NCBI GenBank assembly: GCA_023416955.1
Contig: JAEZGM010000005.1
Location: forward strand, 108,908 to 172,907
Direction of reading: 5' to 3'
DNA from: Bacillota bacterium
GTDB lineage: Bacteria; Bacillota; Clostridia; Oscillospirales; Acutalibacteraceae
DNA length: 64,000 bases
Both the position numbers and the translations under genes were made by a program. Under the pieces are notes generated by a model that saw only the letters and a list, made by a program, of their open reading frames with translations, did not search any database and was not told the origin of the DNA. Position 1 is the stretch's first letter. Every line of letters begins with the position of its first letter. Below are positions 14,531 through 24,290 of this stretch, one piece after another.

Positions 14531-17167
14531 TTACTTCGCTCTCTTTTCCTTAATAGCAGCCTGAGCAGCAGCCAAACGTGCGATCGGCACGCGGAACGGT
14601 GAGCAGGAAACGTAATCAAGACCAACCTTATGGCAGAACTCAACGGAAGTCGGGTCGCCGCCGTGTTCGCCACAGATGCCGAGGTGAATCTCGGGTCTGG
14701 TTTGACGGCCGAGTTCAACAGCCATCTTCACCAGTTTGCCAACACCATTCTGGTCAAGGTGTGCAAACGGATCGGACTCATAGATCTTGTTCTCATAGTA
14801 GTAATCAAGGAACTTACCGGCATCGTCACGGCTGAAACCAAAGGTCATCTGGGTCAGGTCGTTGGTGCCGAAGCTGAAGAATTCAGCATCCTTGGCAATT
14901 TCGTCGGCAACCAGTGCCGCGCGCGGAATTTCGATCATGGTACCAACCTGGTACTTCAGCTCTACGCCCGCTTCTGCAATAACTTTGTCCGCGGTGGCGG
15001 TAACAATGTCTTTGACAAACTTGAGCTCTTTTTCTTCGCCGACCAGCGGAATCATGATGCGCGGCTCGGTCTTGAACTCAGGATGACGCTTGTTGACAGC
15101 AATTGCAGCATTGATGACAGCGGTGGTCTGCATCTTTGCGATTTCCGGATAGGAAACAGCCAGACGGCAGCCGCGGTGACCCATCATCGGGTTGAATTCG
15201 TGCAGGCTTGCAATGACGTTCTTCAGGTCTTCCACAGTGATGTTCAGTTCGCCGGCAATTTCCACGATGTCCTCTTCCTTGGTCGGAAGGAACTCATGGA
15301 GCGGCGGATCGAGGTAACGGATAACAACCGGACGGCCTTCCATTACTTCGTACAGGCCTTCAAAGTCGCCCTGCTGGAACGGCAGCAGCTTCTCCAGTGC
15401 CTTCTCACGGTCTTCGGTCGTCTTGGAAACGATCATTTCACGCATTGCCTTAATACGCTGACCCTCAAAGAACATGTGCTCTGTACGGCACAGACCAATG
15501 CCCTGCGCGCCGAAATCTTTACCCTGCTGGGCGTCCTTCGGGGTATCTGCATTGGTGTAAACTTCCAGTCTGCGAACAGAATCGGCCCACTTCATGAAAC
15601 GGTCGAAGTCGCCGGAAATGCTTGCCGCAGCCGTCGGAATTGCTTCTGCGTAAATCTTGCCGGTGGAGCCGTCAATGGAGATGTAGTCGCCCTCGCTGAT
15701 AGTTTTGCCGGCGAGCGTAAATTTCTTTGCATCGTAGTCCACGACGATTTCGCCGCAGCCGGATACACAGCAGGTGCCCATGCCGCGCGCAACAACTGCC
15801 GCGTGGGAGGTCATGCCGCCGCGAACGGTCAGGATGCCCTGTGCAACTGCCATACCTTCAATGTCTTCCGGGGAAGTTTCCAGACGAACAAGGATGACCT
15901 TCTCGCCCTTTGCATGCCATTCTTTTGCGTCTTCCGCAGAGAATACCACGCGGCCACAGGCAGCTCCGGGGGATGCCGCAAGGCCTTTGCCGATTTCCTG
16001 TGCCTTCTTCAGCGCCGCAGCGTCAAACTGCGGGTGCAAGAGGGAGTCAAGCTGCTTCGGCTCTACTCTCAGTACGGCCTCTTCTTCGTCGATCATTTTT
16101 TCGTCAACGAGGTCAACGGCGACTTTCAGTGCGGCAGCGGCAGTTCTCTTGCCGTTTCTGGTCTGGAGCATGTAGAGCTTGCCGTTTTCAATGGTGAACT
16201 CCATGTCCTGCATATCTTTATAGTGCTTTTCAAGTCTTGTGGCAATTTCCACGAACTCGTCGTACACTTCGGGCATTTCCTGCTGCAGGTGGCTGATCGG
16301 CTGCGGGGTACGGATACCGGCAACAACATCTTCGCCCTGTGCGTTGATGAGGTATTCGCCAAACAGTGCCTTTTCGCCGGTCGCGGGGTTACGGGTAAAT
16401 GCAACGCCGGTACCGGAATGGTCGCCGGAGTTACCGAATACCATCGCCTGTACGTTCACGGCGGTGCCCCAGTCATAAGGAATTTCGTTCATGCGGCGGT
16501 AAACGTTCGCACGGGGGTTGTCCCAGGAACGGAAAACAGCCTTTACGGCTTCCATGAGCTGAACCTTCGGGTCGCTCGGGAAGTCTTCGCCCTTCTGGGC
16601 TTTATAGAAAGCCTTGAATCTCCGCACGAGATCCTTCATATCGTCGGCGTCAAGTTCGGTATCCTGCTTTACGCCCTTTTCTTCCTTCTTGGCGTCGATA
16701 ATCTTTTCAAATTCCGATTTCGGCAGCTCCATAACAACGTCGGAGAACATCTGCACGAAACGGCGGTAGGAATCGTAAGCAAAACGGGGGCTGTTTGTGA
16801 TTTTGGCCAGACCCTCAACAACGATGTCGTTCAGACCGAGGTTCAGGATGGTGTCCATCATGCCAGGCATGGAAGCACGCGCGCCGGAACGCACGGAAAC
16901 CAGCAGCGGGTTTGCGGGATCTGCAAACTTCTTGCCGGTGATTTCTTCCATCTTGCTGAGATATTCATAGATCTGCCCCTGAATATCCTCATTGATCTGG
17001 CGGCCGTCAGTGTAATACTGTGTGCAGGCCTCGGTGCTGATGGTGAAGCCCTGGGGAACAGGCATGCCTGCTATGGTCATTTCAGCAAGGTTTGCACCCT
17101 TGCCGCCGAGCAGTTCTCTCATGTCTCTGTTTCCTTCTGAGAAAAGGTAAACATATTTGTGGCCCAT
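14531..17167 (-). CDS. ppdK: Pyruvate, phosphate dikinase
   Basis: Interconverts pyruvate + ATP + Pi with PEP + AMP + PPi, giving anaerobes a PPi-linked route between PEP and pyruvate. The N-terminal ATP-grasp domain starts with KYVYLFSEGN and GGKGANLAEM; the swivelling domain holds the phospho-His in GGMTSHAAVVARGMG (about residue 455); the C-terminal TIM barrel ends with the catalytic Cys in YVSCSPFRVPIARLA. 878 aa is the family norm. TAGGAGG precedes the ATG. A long reading frame on the opposite strand is a codon-bias shadow. Confidence 0.97.
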   Translation of the reverse strand: MGHKYVYLFSEGNRDMRELLGGKGANLAEMTIAGMPVPQGFTISTEACTQYYTDGRQINEDIQGQIYEYLSKMEEITGKKFADPANPLLVSVRSGARASMPGMMDTILNLGLNDIVVEGLAKITNSPRFAYDSYRRFVQMFSDVVMELPKSEFEKIIDAKKEEKGVKQDTELDADDMKDLVRRFKAFYKAQKGEDFPSDPKVQLMEAVKAVFRSWDNPRANVYRRMNEIPYDWGTAVNVQAMVFGNSGDHSGTGVAFTRNPATGEKALFGEYLINAQGEDVVAGIRTPQPISHLQQEMPEVYDEFVEIATRLEKHYKDMQDMEFTIENGKLYMLQTRNGKRTAAAALKVAVDLVDEKMIDEEEAVLRVEPKQLDSLLHPQFDAAALKKAQEIGKGLAASPGAACGRVVFSAEDAKEWHAKGEKVILVRLETSPEDIEGMAVAQGILTVRGGMTSHAAVVARGMGTCCVSGCGEIVVDYDAKKFTLAGKTISEGDYISIDGSTGKIYAEAIPTAAASISGDFDRFMKWADSVRRLEVYTNADTPKDAQQGKDFGAQGIGLCRTEHMFFEGQRIKAMREMIVSKTTEDREKALEKLLPFQQGDFEGLYEVMEGRPVVIRYLDPPLHEFLPTKEEDIVEIAGELNITVEDLKNVIASLHEFNPMMGHRGCRLAVSYPEIAKMQTTAVINAAIAVNKRHPEFKTEPRIMIPLVGEEKELKFVKDIVTATADKVIAEAGVELKYQVGTMIEIPRAALVADEIAKDAEFFSFGTNDLTQMTFGFSRDDAGKFLDYYYENKIYESDPFAHLDQNGVGKLVKMAVELGRQTRPEIHLGICGEHGGDPTSVEFCHKVGLDYVSCSPFRVPIARLAAAQAAIKEKRAK

Positions 17168-17404
17168 TCGGAAAATACCTCCTAAAAATATTTAATTTTG
17201 CGAGCATCTTGTTTTTTTATTCTTTCAGGGGCGTTCGAAAGCACCAAAATTCTGTCATCTTTCTGCTGCCGACGGCATGACCGGCATAAACGCTGATCAA
17301 AATGCCCCGCCTTCCCGCACATTGCCTGAATCCGTTTTTTACAGCGAAAACTCCGGCTGTTTTTCGTTTTCGGCGGCGCCCTAATCGCTCAGAGAATATT
17401 ATAG
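17168..17404 (-). promoter_or_regulatory. ppdK leader region with -10 element
   Basis: A TATAAT on the minus strand at 17399-17404 would give ppdK a leader of over 200 nt. It contains several G+C-rich inverted repeats and a 67-codon frame with no homology. The -35 is weak. A regulatory leader is possible but not recognised. The rest of the gap to glmU, 17405-17665, holds only the glmU promoter. Confidence 0.3.
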
Positions 17405-17519
17405 CAAAAAGATTTGGCAAATGCTATATCTTTTTCAATAAAAGCAACCGATAATTTCAAATAAATGTGAAGAAAACAGAGTATGTTTAACAAAACTGTG
17501 CAAAAAACATAATTTTTGC

Positions 17520-17547
17520 TTGAAATATCAAATTCTTATGAGATAAT
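17520..17547 (+). promoter_or_regulatory. Probable sigma-A promoter of the glmU cluster
   Basis: TTGAAA at 17520-17525, a 16-nt spacer and GATAAT at 17542-17547, about 120 nt before glmU. Confidence 0.45.
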
Positions 17548-17665
17548 AGGAATAGATAATTGCGATTATATTTATCGGCAGATTAACCGAACGGTAACAT
17601 GCTCATAAATGAACATAATATAATACTATACAAAGGTGTATATAAATGGTCACGGAGGGAAAACA

Positions 17666-18715
17666 ATGCCAGAGCAAAGCTGTGCAGTGATACTAGCGGC
17701 CGGCGAGGGGAAACGGATGAAGTCCAACCGCCCCAAAGTGCTTTCACCGGTGCTTTTCAAGCCGATGCTTCAATGGGTGATTGATTCGGCACAGGACGCC
17801 GGCGTCGATTCCATCTGTGTCGTCACAGGCTATATGCATGAAAAGGTGGAAGGGTACCTTGCGGAACTGAACGCAGCCGATTCCACCCATTCCGACGTAC
17901 TCCATGTGCTGCAGTCGGAACGCAAGGGAACCGGCCACGCAGTCATGATGGCGGCCGATTTTCTGAACGCGCACCGCGGCGGAGATGTTTTGATTCTGAA
18001 CGGGGACGCTCCGTTCGTCAGCCCCGCAGTAATAGGCGCGGCGCTGCAGGAACATATTGAAAACGGAAATGCCGTCACCGTCATTTCTGCCGTTCTTGAT
18101 GATCCGACAGGCTATGGGCGTATTGTACGCGACGCGCAAACCCATTTGGTACGCGCTATTGTAGAGCAGAAGGACGCCGACGCGGCGACACGCGGAATCG
18201 GCGAAATCAACTCGGGCGCCTACTGGTTTAAAGCAGACGATCTCCTTGCGATTTTATCGCAGATTAAAAATAATAACGCGCAGGGCGAGTATTACCTGAC
18301 CGACGCCGTTCGGCTTTTGATTGAAAACGGCAAAAAGGCAGACGCCTACACTACAGGAGACGCTCACACCGTATTGGGTGCGAACGACTGCCTGCAATTA
18401 AACGCGCTCAATTCTATTGCCCGCGAGCAGATTCTTTCCGCACACATGTCCGCCGGGGTTGAAATTCCCTGCCGCGACGGCGTAATGATCGGCCCGGACG
18501 TAACCATCGGCAGCGACACCTGCATTCTTCCCGGTACCATTCTGCAGGGAAAGACAACCATCGGCTCCGGCTGTACGCTGGGGCCGAACACATTCATATG
18601 CGACAGTCAGGTCGGCGACCATGTGGTGTTGAGCACCGTTCAGTGCCGGGGCTGCTCAGTGTCTTCGGATACCGCGCCGGCGCCATTCTCCGTGCTGCCC
18701 ATGCCTTGTTTATAA
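17666..18715 (+). CDS. glmU: GlmU-type UDP-GlcNAc pyrophosphorylase, C-terminally truncated
   Basis: The uridylyltransferase domain is intact: LAAGEGKRMKSNRPKVL at the N-terminus, QSERKGTGHAVM, LNGDAPFV, YGRIVRD and GEYYLTDAV. A left-handed beta-helix begins (IPCRDGVMIGPDVTIGSDT) but stops after about five coils with PFSVLPMPCL. The protein is 349 aa where GlmU is about 455, and it lacks everything from the LRPG segment on, including the acetyltransferase His/Tyr/Asn/Lys residues. No frame downstream continues it. The locus order glmU-prs-pth-mfd is that of the true orthologue. ACGGAGGG sets the start at 17666. It probably makes UDP-GlcNAc but cannot acetylate GlcN-1-P. Confidence 0.85.
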   Translation: MPEQSCAVILAAGEGKRMKSNRPKVLSPVLFKPMLQWVIDSAQDAGVDSICVVTGYMHEKVEGYLAELNAADSTHSDVLHVLQSERKGTGHAVMMAADFLNAHRGGDVLILNGDAPFVSPAVIGAALQEHIENGNAVTVISAVLDDPTGYGRIVRDAQTHLVRAIVEQKDADAATRGIGEINSGAYWFKADDLLAILSQIKNNNAQGEYYLTDAVRLLIENGKKADAYTTGDAHTVLGANDCLQLNALNSIAREQILSAHMSAGVEIPCRDGVMIGPDVTIGSDTCILPGTILQGKTTIGSGCTLGPNTFICDSQVGDHVVLSTVQCRGCSVSSDTAPAPFSVLPMPCL

Positions 18716-18747
18716 ATTCATCATTGCATTTCATAAATAGGGTATCC

Positions 18748-18844
18748 GCTGATTAAAGTAATTCTGAAGCCACTCAGCCCGGTAATTTCGCGGCTTCGAG
18801 TTGCTGCGACTTAATCATCGTTTACCCAGGCCTTATTAATCAGC
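18748..18844. repeat. Palindrome-ended 97-bp element between glmU and prs
   Basis: The perfect 9-bp inverted ends GCTGATTAA and TTAATCAGC enclose 79 bp that include a further internal copy (CTTAATCATCG). No coding. It may be a MITE-like insertion or a leader structure of prs. Confidence 0.4.
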
Positions 18845-18895
18845 CGTACATTGCAAATTACAGGATATACAAACATTTTACAGGGGGATAAGCAA

Positions 18896-19852
18896 ATGAA
18901 TTTTCACGGCAAAGACATCAAGATTTTTGCTGCCAATTCCAATCAGGCCGTAGCAAAACAGATTTCAGACTGTCTGGGGCTTCCTATGGGAAAAAGCGAA
19001 GTAGGAACGTTCAGCGACGGTGAAATCGCGGTTTCGCTGTTCGAATCCGTGCGCGGTTCCGACTGCTTCATTGTCCAGTCAACCTGCGCTCCGGTCAACA
19101 ACAATCTGATGGAACTGCTCATCATGATCGACGCGATGAAACGCGCTTCCGCCGCACGCATCACTGCCGTTATGCCGTACTTCGGCTACGCAAGGCAGGA
19201 CCGCAAGGCAAAGGCCCGCGACCCGATTTCGGCCAAGCTGGTCGCCGATCTGATTACCACCGCCGGGGCGGACAGACTGCTTACTATGGATCTTCACGCT
19301 TCACAGATTCAGGGCTTTTTCAACATTCCACTTGACCATCTGCTCGGCGCGCCCTTGCTTTCTTCTTACATGAAGGACAAAGTAGGCGATGATACGGAGG
19401 ACTACGTCGTGGTATCCCCCGACCTCGGTTCCGTCACCCGTGCCCGCAACTTTGCTTCCCGCATCGGCTGCCCGCTCGCGATTGTGGACAAGCGCCGTCA
19501 AAAAGCAAACGTATGCGAAGTCATGAACATCATCGGCGACGTGAAGGACAAGAAAGTCATTCTGGTGGATGACATGATCGACACTGCCGGCACGCTCTGC
19601 AACGCTGCGGTTGCGATTATGGAAAAAGGCGCAAAAGAAGTGAACGCCTGTGCCACACACGGTGTGCTTTCCGGCCCGGCGATCGATCGCATTAAAGCGA
19701 GCCCGATCAAGGAACTGGTTCTGCTCGACACCGTTCCGCTGACTGAGGAAAAGAAATTGCCCAACATTACCTTGCTGCCCGTGGCCCCGCTGTTTGCGGA
19801 AGCGATTGAGCGCATTTACGAAGACAAACCGGTTTCCCCCATGTTTGTCTGA
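18896..19852 (+). CDS. prs: Ribose-phosphate pyrophosphokinase
   Basis: Makes PRPP from ribose-5-phosphate and ATP for nucleotide, His, Trp and NAD synthesis. Signature segments: SDGEIAVSLFESVRG, MPYFGYARQDRK (catalytic loop), DLHASQIQGFF and the PRPP loop VILVDDMIDTAGTL. 318 aa is normal. CAGGGGG lies 8 nt before the ATG at 18896; an upstream in-frame ATG would add an unconserved head. Part of the conserved glmU-prs-pth-mfd cluster. Confidence 0.97.
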   Translation: MNFHGKDIKIFAANSNQAVAKQISDCLGLPMGKSEVGTFSDGEIAVSLFESVRGSDCFIVQSTCAPVNNNLMELLIMIDAMKRASAARITAVMPYFGYARQDRKAKARDPISAKLVADLITTAGADRLLTMDLHASQIQGFFNIPLDHLLGAPLLSSYMKDKVGDDTEDYVVVSPDLGSVTRARNFASRIGCPLAIVDKRRQKANVCEVMNIIGDVKDKKVILVDDMIDTAGTLCNAAVAIMEKGAKEVNACATHGVLSGPAIDRIKASPIKELVLLDTVPLTEEKKLPNITLLPVAPLFAEAIERIYEDKPVSPMFV

Positions 19853-19880
19853 TTCATACGAACTCTATAAAGGAATACTC

Positions 19881-19909
19881 CAGGCGGGGCAGATTGTCTG
19901 CCCCGCCCT
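19881..19909. terminator. G+C-rich hairpin after prs
   Basis: CAGGCGGGGCAGA/TCTGCCCCGCC around a 3-nt loop, without a clear T run; an attenuator or weak terminator between prs and pth. Confidence 0.5.
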
Positions 19910-19960
19910 GTTCCGTTGCCAGGGCATATGCCCGATTACTTCTAAAATCAGAGGTTTGCT

Positions 19961-20572
19961 ATGCTGAAAAATCCTTTTTTGAAAGCCGCCGAGCCGGTGG
20001 GCCCGGTTGAGTACATCATTGCGGGGCTGGGTAACCCGGGTGCAAAATATGAGGGCACACGGCACAATGCCGGGTTTATGGCACTGGATTACATTGCCGA
20101 AAAATCGGGCGTAAGCATTGACCGCATCAAGTTTAAGGGGCTGTGCGCGGTCACGGCCATCGGCGGAAAAAAAGTGCTGCTGCTGAAGCCTTCCACCTAT
20201 ATGAACCTGAGCGGGCAGAGCGTCACCGAAGCTATGAATTTTTACAAGCTGCCGCCCGAAAAGGCCATCATTCTGTTTGACGATATTTCCCTTCCGCCCG
20301 GTCATATCCGCATTCGCAGAAAAGGAAGCGACGGCGGCCAGAACGGAATGAAAAATATCATTTATCTGGGAAATTCAGACGCTTTTCCCCGCGTGAAAAT
20401 CGGCACGGGCAATAAACCGAACCCCGAATGGGACTTGGCGGACTGGGTGCTGTCCAAATTTTCCGCGCAGGAGCAAAAGCAGCTCAACGAAGCCATTGAG
20501 CACGCGTACGCTTCCGTCGAGCTGATGGTTCAGGGGAAAACAGACGAAGCAATGAATCAATATAATTCCTGA
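19961..20572 (+). CDS. pth: Peptidyl-tRNA hydrolase
   Basis: Recycles peptidyl-tRNA released from stalled ribosomes. The catalytic His sits in KYEGTRHNAGFMALD, followed by LKPSTYMNLSGQSV, ILFDDISLPPGHIRIR (catalytic Asp) and GSDGGQNGMKNIIYLG. An N-terminal extension of about 15 residues (MLKNPFLKAAEPVGP) precedes the usual start; no better initiator is seen. 203 aa. Located just before mfd, as in Bacillus (spoVC-mfd). Confidence 0.96.
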   Translation: MLKNPFLKAAEPVGPVEYIIAGLGNPGAKYEGTRHNAGFMALDYIAEKSGVSIDRIKFKGLCAVTAIGGKKVLLLKPSTYMNLSGQSVTEAMNFYKLPPEKAIILFDDISLPPGHIRIRRKGSDGGQNGMKNIIYLGNSDAFPRVKIGTGNKPNPEWDLADWVLSKFSAQEQKQLNEAIEHAYASVELMVQGKTDEAMNQYNS

Positions 20573-20619
20573 CGCGCGTGCATATACTATTTTACAATGA
20601 ATGCTAACTGGAGAATACC

Positions 20620-23600
20620 ATGAAATTTCTCACCAAAGCCGTCGGAAATCTGCCGGAGTACAAAAGTCTGGAGGCTGCCGTCCGAAGCAGCACGCTGCCC
20701 GCCGCGGTCACCGGCCTCTCCGGTATTCACAAAGCCAATCTCATTTATTCGCTCTGCGCCGACCTGGGCCGCAGGGCTTTTGTCGTTGCGGGTGACGAAA
20801 GCGAGGGCCAGCGCCTATGCGACGACCTCGCCTCCATGGGGATGCATCCGCTTTTCTACCCTGTGCGCGACTTTAATTTCCGCGACACCGCCGGCAGCAG
20901 CCACGAATACGAGCATCAGCGGCTGCAGGTGCTGGAACGCGTGCAAAGCGGACTGTGCGACGCCGTTGTATGCTGTATGGACGGCGCACTGCAGTACACC
21001 ATTCCGCCGCAGGAGCTGGCGCGCCGCACCGTCACCCTGACAGCCGGTCAGTCCGTTTCGATGCAGCAGGTGCTCGACGCTCTTGCGGCCTGCGGTTATG
21101 AACGCGCGGTTCAGATTGACGGTACCGGTCAGTTTTCCCAGCGCGGCGGTATTCTGGATATTTTTGCGCCCGACGCGGCTTCCCCCGCGCGCATCGAATT
21201 CTGGGGCGACGAAATTGACACGATCTCCCTCTTTGATTTGGAAACGCAGCGCCGCACGGATTCCATTGACCACATTACGCTGACCCCGTCGGTAGAAGTG
21301 CTGATTGATAACCCGGAACAGCTGGCACAAAAAATCAACGCCTACGCGTCCGGGCTGCGGGGGAAAACCGCGCCCACCGCAAAGGCCGTGCTTTCGGCAC
21401 AGGCTGAAAAGCTGACGGGCGGCCTGCACCTGGACTGCGCGGATAAATATATCACCATGCTTTACCCCGGTACCGCGACTCTGTTTGATTATATGGCGGA
21501 CGACATGCTGCTGTTTGTCAGCGAACCCGCCAAAGCGAAGGAACGCGTGCGTAGCACACTCTGGCAGTGGGGCGAAGATGTAAAGGATTACCTTTCGGAC
21601 GGAACGCTCTGCCGCGGGCTCGATACCTACAGCGGCGACTGGACCTACGCCGTCGACCGTTTTGAAAAATCCAATACCATCTATATGGACACGTTTGTGC
21701 GCGGCAGTTACGACACCCCGACGCGGACGCTCATCAACTTTACCGTGCGCCAGCTTTCCGTCTGGGGCGGTAGCATGCAGCTTCTGACCGAGGATCTGCA
21801 GGCGATGCTGTTCAACAAATGGGCATGTGTAGTGCTTGCCGGAAACGAACGCAGCGCGCAGACTGTTGTTGCCGATCTGCAGGCACAGGGCATTGGGGCG
21901 GTATACGCCGAAGACCCCGAAACCGTGGAGCGCGGCACGGTCGTGGTCACTTCCGGCGCGCTTTCCGCAGGGTTGGAGTACCCCGGCTCCTTCTTCGGGC
22001 TGATTACGCACGGCCGCCTGAATGTTCCTAAGGCAAAAAAGGTCAAGCGCAGCAAGAACAGCCAGGAAATCTACAGCATTGCCGACCTTGCGCCCGGCGA
22101 TTATATTGTACACGCAACGCACGGAATCGGTGTATTTGAAGGCATACACAAGCTGGAAATGCAGGGCGTCGTCAAGGATTATATCAAAGTGCGCTACGCC
22201 AAAAATGACACGCTTTACGTTCCCGTTACCCAGCTGGACATGGTTTCCAAATACATTGGCCCGCGCGAGGACGCGAATGTTAAGCTGCACCGCCTTGGCG
22301 GCACGGAATGGCAGAAGACGAAAGCACGGGTGCGCTCCGCCGTCAAGGATATGGCGAAGGAGCTCATTAAGCTTTATTCCGAGCGGATGCAGGCACAGGG
22401 CCACGCGTTCCCAGAGGACAACGAATGGCAGCGCGACTTTGAATCCCACTTTGAATTTGAGGAAACAAACGACCAGCTCCGCTGTATTGATGAAATCAAG
22501 TCGGACATGGAGCAGCAGGCACCCATGGACAGGCTGCTTTGCGGCGACGTCGGCTTCGGCAAAACGGAAGTCGCCCTGCGCGCCGCATTCAAGTGCCTGA
22601 CGGACAGCAAGCAATGCGTCATGCTGGTACCGACCACGATTCTCGCCTGGCAGCATTACCAGACAATTACAAAGCGCATGGAGGGCTTCCCCGTACGGGT
22701 GGAGCTTCTCTCCCGCTTCCGCTCGCCCAAGCAGCAGGAAGATATTATCCGCCGCTTAAAGCGCGGCGAGGTCGATATCATTGTAGGGACGCACCGCCTG
22801 ATTTCGAAGGACGTAAAGTTCCGCGACCTCGGCCTTGTCATCATTGATGAGGAGCAGCGCTTCGGCGTGGCACAGAAGGAGCGGCTCAAGGATCTGTGTA
22901 AAAACGTGGATATTCTCACGCTTTCCGCTACCCCGATTCCCCGTACGCTGAACATGGCGCTTTCCGGTATCCGTGATATGAGCGTCATTGACGAGGCGCC
23001 GCACGACCGTCACCCGGTACAGACTTATGTACTGGAGCATGATACCGGATTAATCAATGAAGCGATTCGGCGCGAACTGCGGCGCGGCGGGCAGGTTTAC
23101 TACCTGCACAACGACGTTGCCAGCATTGAGCGCACCGCCGCCAAGATACAGGCGGATATTCCCGAAGCGCGCGTCGGATTCGGCCACGGAAAAATGAGCG
23201 AGCACGAGCTTTCCGAAGTATGGCGGCGGCTGATCGAGCACGAGATTGACGTGCTGGTCTGCACCACCATTATTGAAACCGGCGTCGATGTGCCCAACGC
23301 GAATACGCTAATTATTGAAAATGCCGACCGCATGGGTCTTTCCCAGCTGCACCAGATTCGCGGCCGCGTGGGGCGTTCAAACCGGCGCGCTTACGCGTAT
23401 CTGACGTTTACCCGTTCCAAGGTGCTTTCCGAAATTGCGCAGAAGCGCCTTTCCGCAATCCGTGAGTTCACCGAATTCGGCTCCGGCTTCAAGATCGCAA
23501 TGCGCGACCTTGAAATCCGCGGCGCGGGCAATATTTTAGGCGGCGAACAGCACGGTCACATGGAGGCCGTGGGCTACGACATGTACCTGCATCTGCTCAG

Positions 23601-24099
23601 CGAAGCCATCAGCCGCGAAAAAGGCGAAACGCCGCAGGAATACGGCACCGAATGCCTTGTCGATATGCAGGTTCAGGCGCATATTCCGGAGGATTATATT
23701 TCGAACCTGAACCAGCGGCTTGAAATTTATCGCCGCATAGCCGACATCCGCACCCGCGAGGACGCGCTCGATGTAACCGACGAGCTGATTGACCGCTTCG
23801 GCGAGCCGCCGGAAAGCGTGAACGGGTTGATTGAAATCGCGCTGCTCCGCAACCTTGCCTCCGAGCTGGGTATTTATGAAATCAAGCAGCAGAACGACAT
23901 GCTGCTGCTGTTTAAAAACTCCATTGATATGAAACAAATCAGCGAGTTGATTTCCGCCATGCGTTCCCGCGTCATGGTCAATGCCGGAACAAAGCCCTAT
24001 ATCAGTGTAAAAATCCACCCCGGCGATTCCCCGCTGGATACCCTGACGGAAATCCTAAACGCGATTCACGGGAAATCCGCTCCCGAAAGCGCCGGCTGA
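20620..24099 (+). CDS. mfd: Transcription-repair coupling factor
   Basis: Mfd displaces RNA polymerase stalled at lesions and recruits UvrA. Order of parts: N-terminal UvrB-like domain (to about residue 340), CarD-like polymerase-binding domain around GDYIVHATHGIGVFEGI, the RecG-like helicase with Walker A GDVGFGKTEVALRA, DEEQRFG box, LSATPIPRTL and QLHQIRGRVGRS, and the C-terminal TRCF domain. 1159 aa is normal. It starts 48 nt after pth in the same direction and is followed by a terminator hairpin. Confidence 0.98.
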   Translation: MKFLTKAVGNLPEYKSLEAAVRSSTLPAAVTGLSGIHKANLIYSLCADLGRRAFVVAGDESEGQRLCDDLASMGMHPLFYPVRDFNFRDTAGSSHEYEHQRLQVLERVQSGLCDAVVCCMDGALQYTIPPQELARRTVTLTAGQSVSMQQVLDALAACGYERAVQIDGTGQFSQRGGILDIFAPDAASPARIEFWGDEIDTISLFDLETQRRTDSIDHITLTPSVEVLIDNPEQLAQKINAYASGLRGKTAPTAKAVLSAQAEKLTGGLHLDCADKYITMLYPGTATLFDYMADDMLLFVSEPAKAKERVRSTLWQWGEDVKDYLSDGTLCRGLDTYSGDWTYAVDRFEKSNTIYMDTFVRGSYDTPTRTLINFTVRQLSVWGGSMQLLTEDLQAMLFNKWACVVLAGNERSAQTVVADLQAQGIGAVYAEDPETVERGTVVVTSGALSAGLEYPGSFFGLITHGRLNVPKAKKVKRSKNSQEIYSIADLAPGDYIVHATHGIGVFEGIHKLEMQGVVKDYIKVRYAKNDTLYVPVTQLDMVSKYIGPREDANVKLHRLGGTEWQKTKARVRSAVKDMAKELIKLYSERMQAQGHAFPEDNEWQRDFESHFEFEETNDQLRCIDEIKSDMEQQAPMDRLLCGDVGFGKTEVALRAAFKCLTDSKQCVMLVPTTILAWQHYQTITKRMEGFPVRVELLSRFRSPKQQEDIIRRLKRGEVDIIVGTHRLISKDVKFRDLGLVIIDEEQRFGVAQKERLKDLCKNVDILTLSATPIPRTLNMALSGIRDMSVIDEAPHDRHPVQTYVLEHDTGLINEAIRRELRRGGQVYYLHNDVASIERTAAKIQADIPEARVGFGHGKMSEHELSEVWRRLIEHEIDVLVCTTIIETGVDVPNANTLIIENADRMGLSQLHQIRGRVGRSNRRAYAYLTFTRSKVLSEIAQKRLSAIREFTEFGSGFKIAMRDLEIRGAGNILGGEQHGHMEAVGYDMYLHLLSEAISREKGETPQEYGTECLVDMQVQAHIPEDYISNLNQRLEIYRRIADIRTREDALDVTDELIDRFGEPPESVNGLIEIALLRNLASELGIYEIKQQNDMLLLFKNSIDMKQISELISAMRSRVMVNAGTKPYISVKIHPGDSPLDTLTEILNAIHGKSAPESAG

Positions 24100-24128
24100 C
24101 GCCCGGCCTGAGGGCAAGCTTCATTATA

Positions 24129-24155
24129 CCTCAAATCCAAAATTGGGATTTGAGG
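24129..24155 (+). terminator. Terminator of mfd
   Basis: CCTCAAATCC/GGATTTGAGG stem, followed by GAATTTTG. Confidence 0.65.
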
Positions 24156-24229
24156 GAATTTTGTCGTTCTCCCCGCTCCAAAGCAAAAAATATTTTAAAT
24201 GCTGTCCCCTGATAAAAAAGCGGGAAGGA

Positions 24230-24258
24230 TAGACAAAATTATATTTAAAGAGTATAAT
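24230..24258 (+). promoter_or_regulatory. Sigma-A promoter of the foldase gene
   Basis: TAGACA (24230-24235), 17-nt spacer, TATAAT (24253-24258), 33 nt before the ATG. Confidence 0.65.
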
Positions 24259-24290
24259 TTTCTAATACAAACAGAATCGGAGTGTAAAAG

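Noticed and set aside
14630..17140. Plus-strand open frame of 836 codons opposite ppdK
   Set aside because: Codon-bias shadow. The minus-strand frame is an unmistakable PPDK, and the plus frame has no family resemblance and no ribosome-binding site.
17217..17420. 67-codon frame upstream of ppdK
   Set aside because: No homology, no ribosome-binding site; more likely untranslated leader.
20815..22656. Minus-strand 613-codon frame opposite mfd
   Set aside because: Shadow of mfd; no homology, no start signals.
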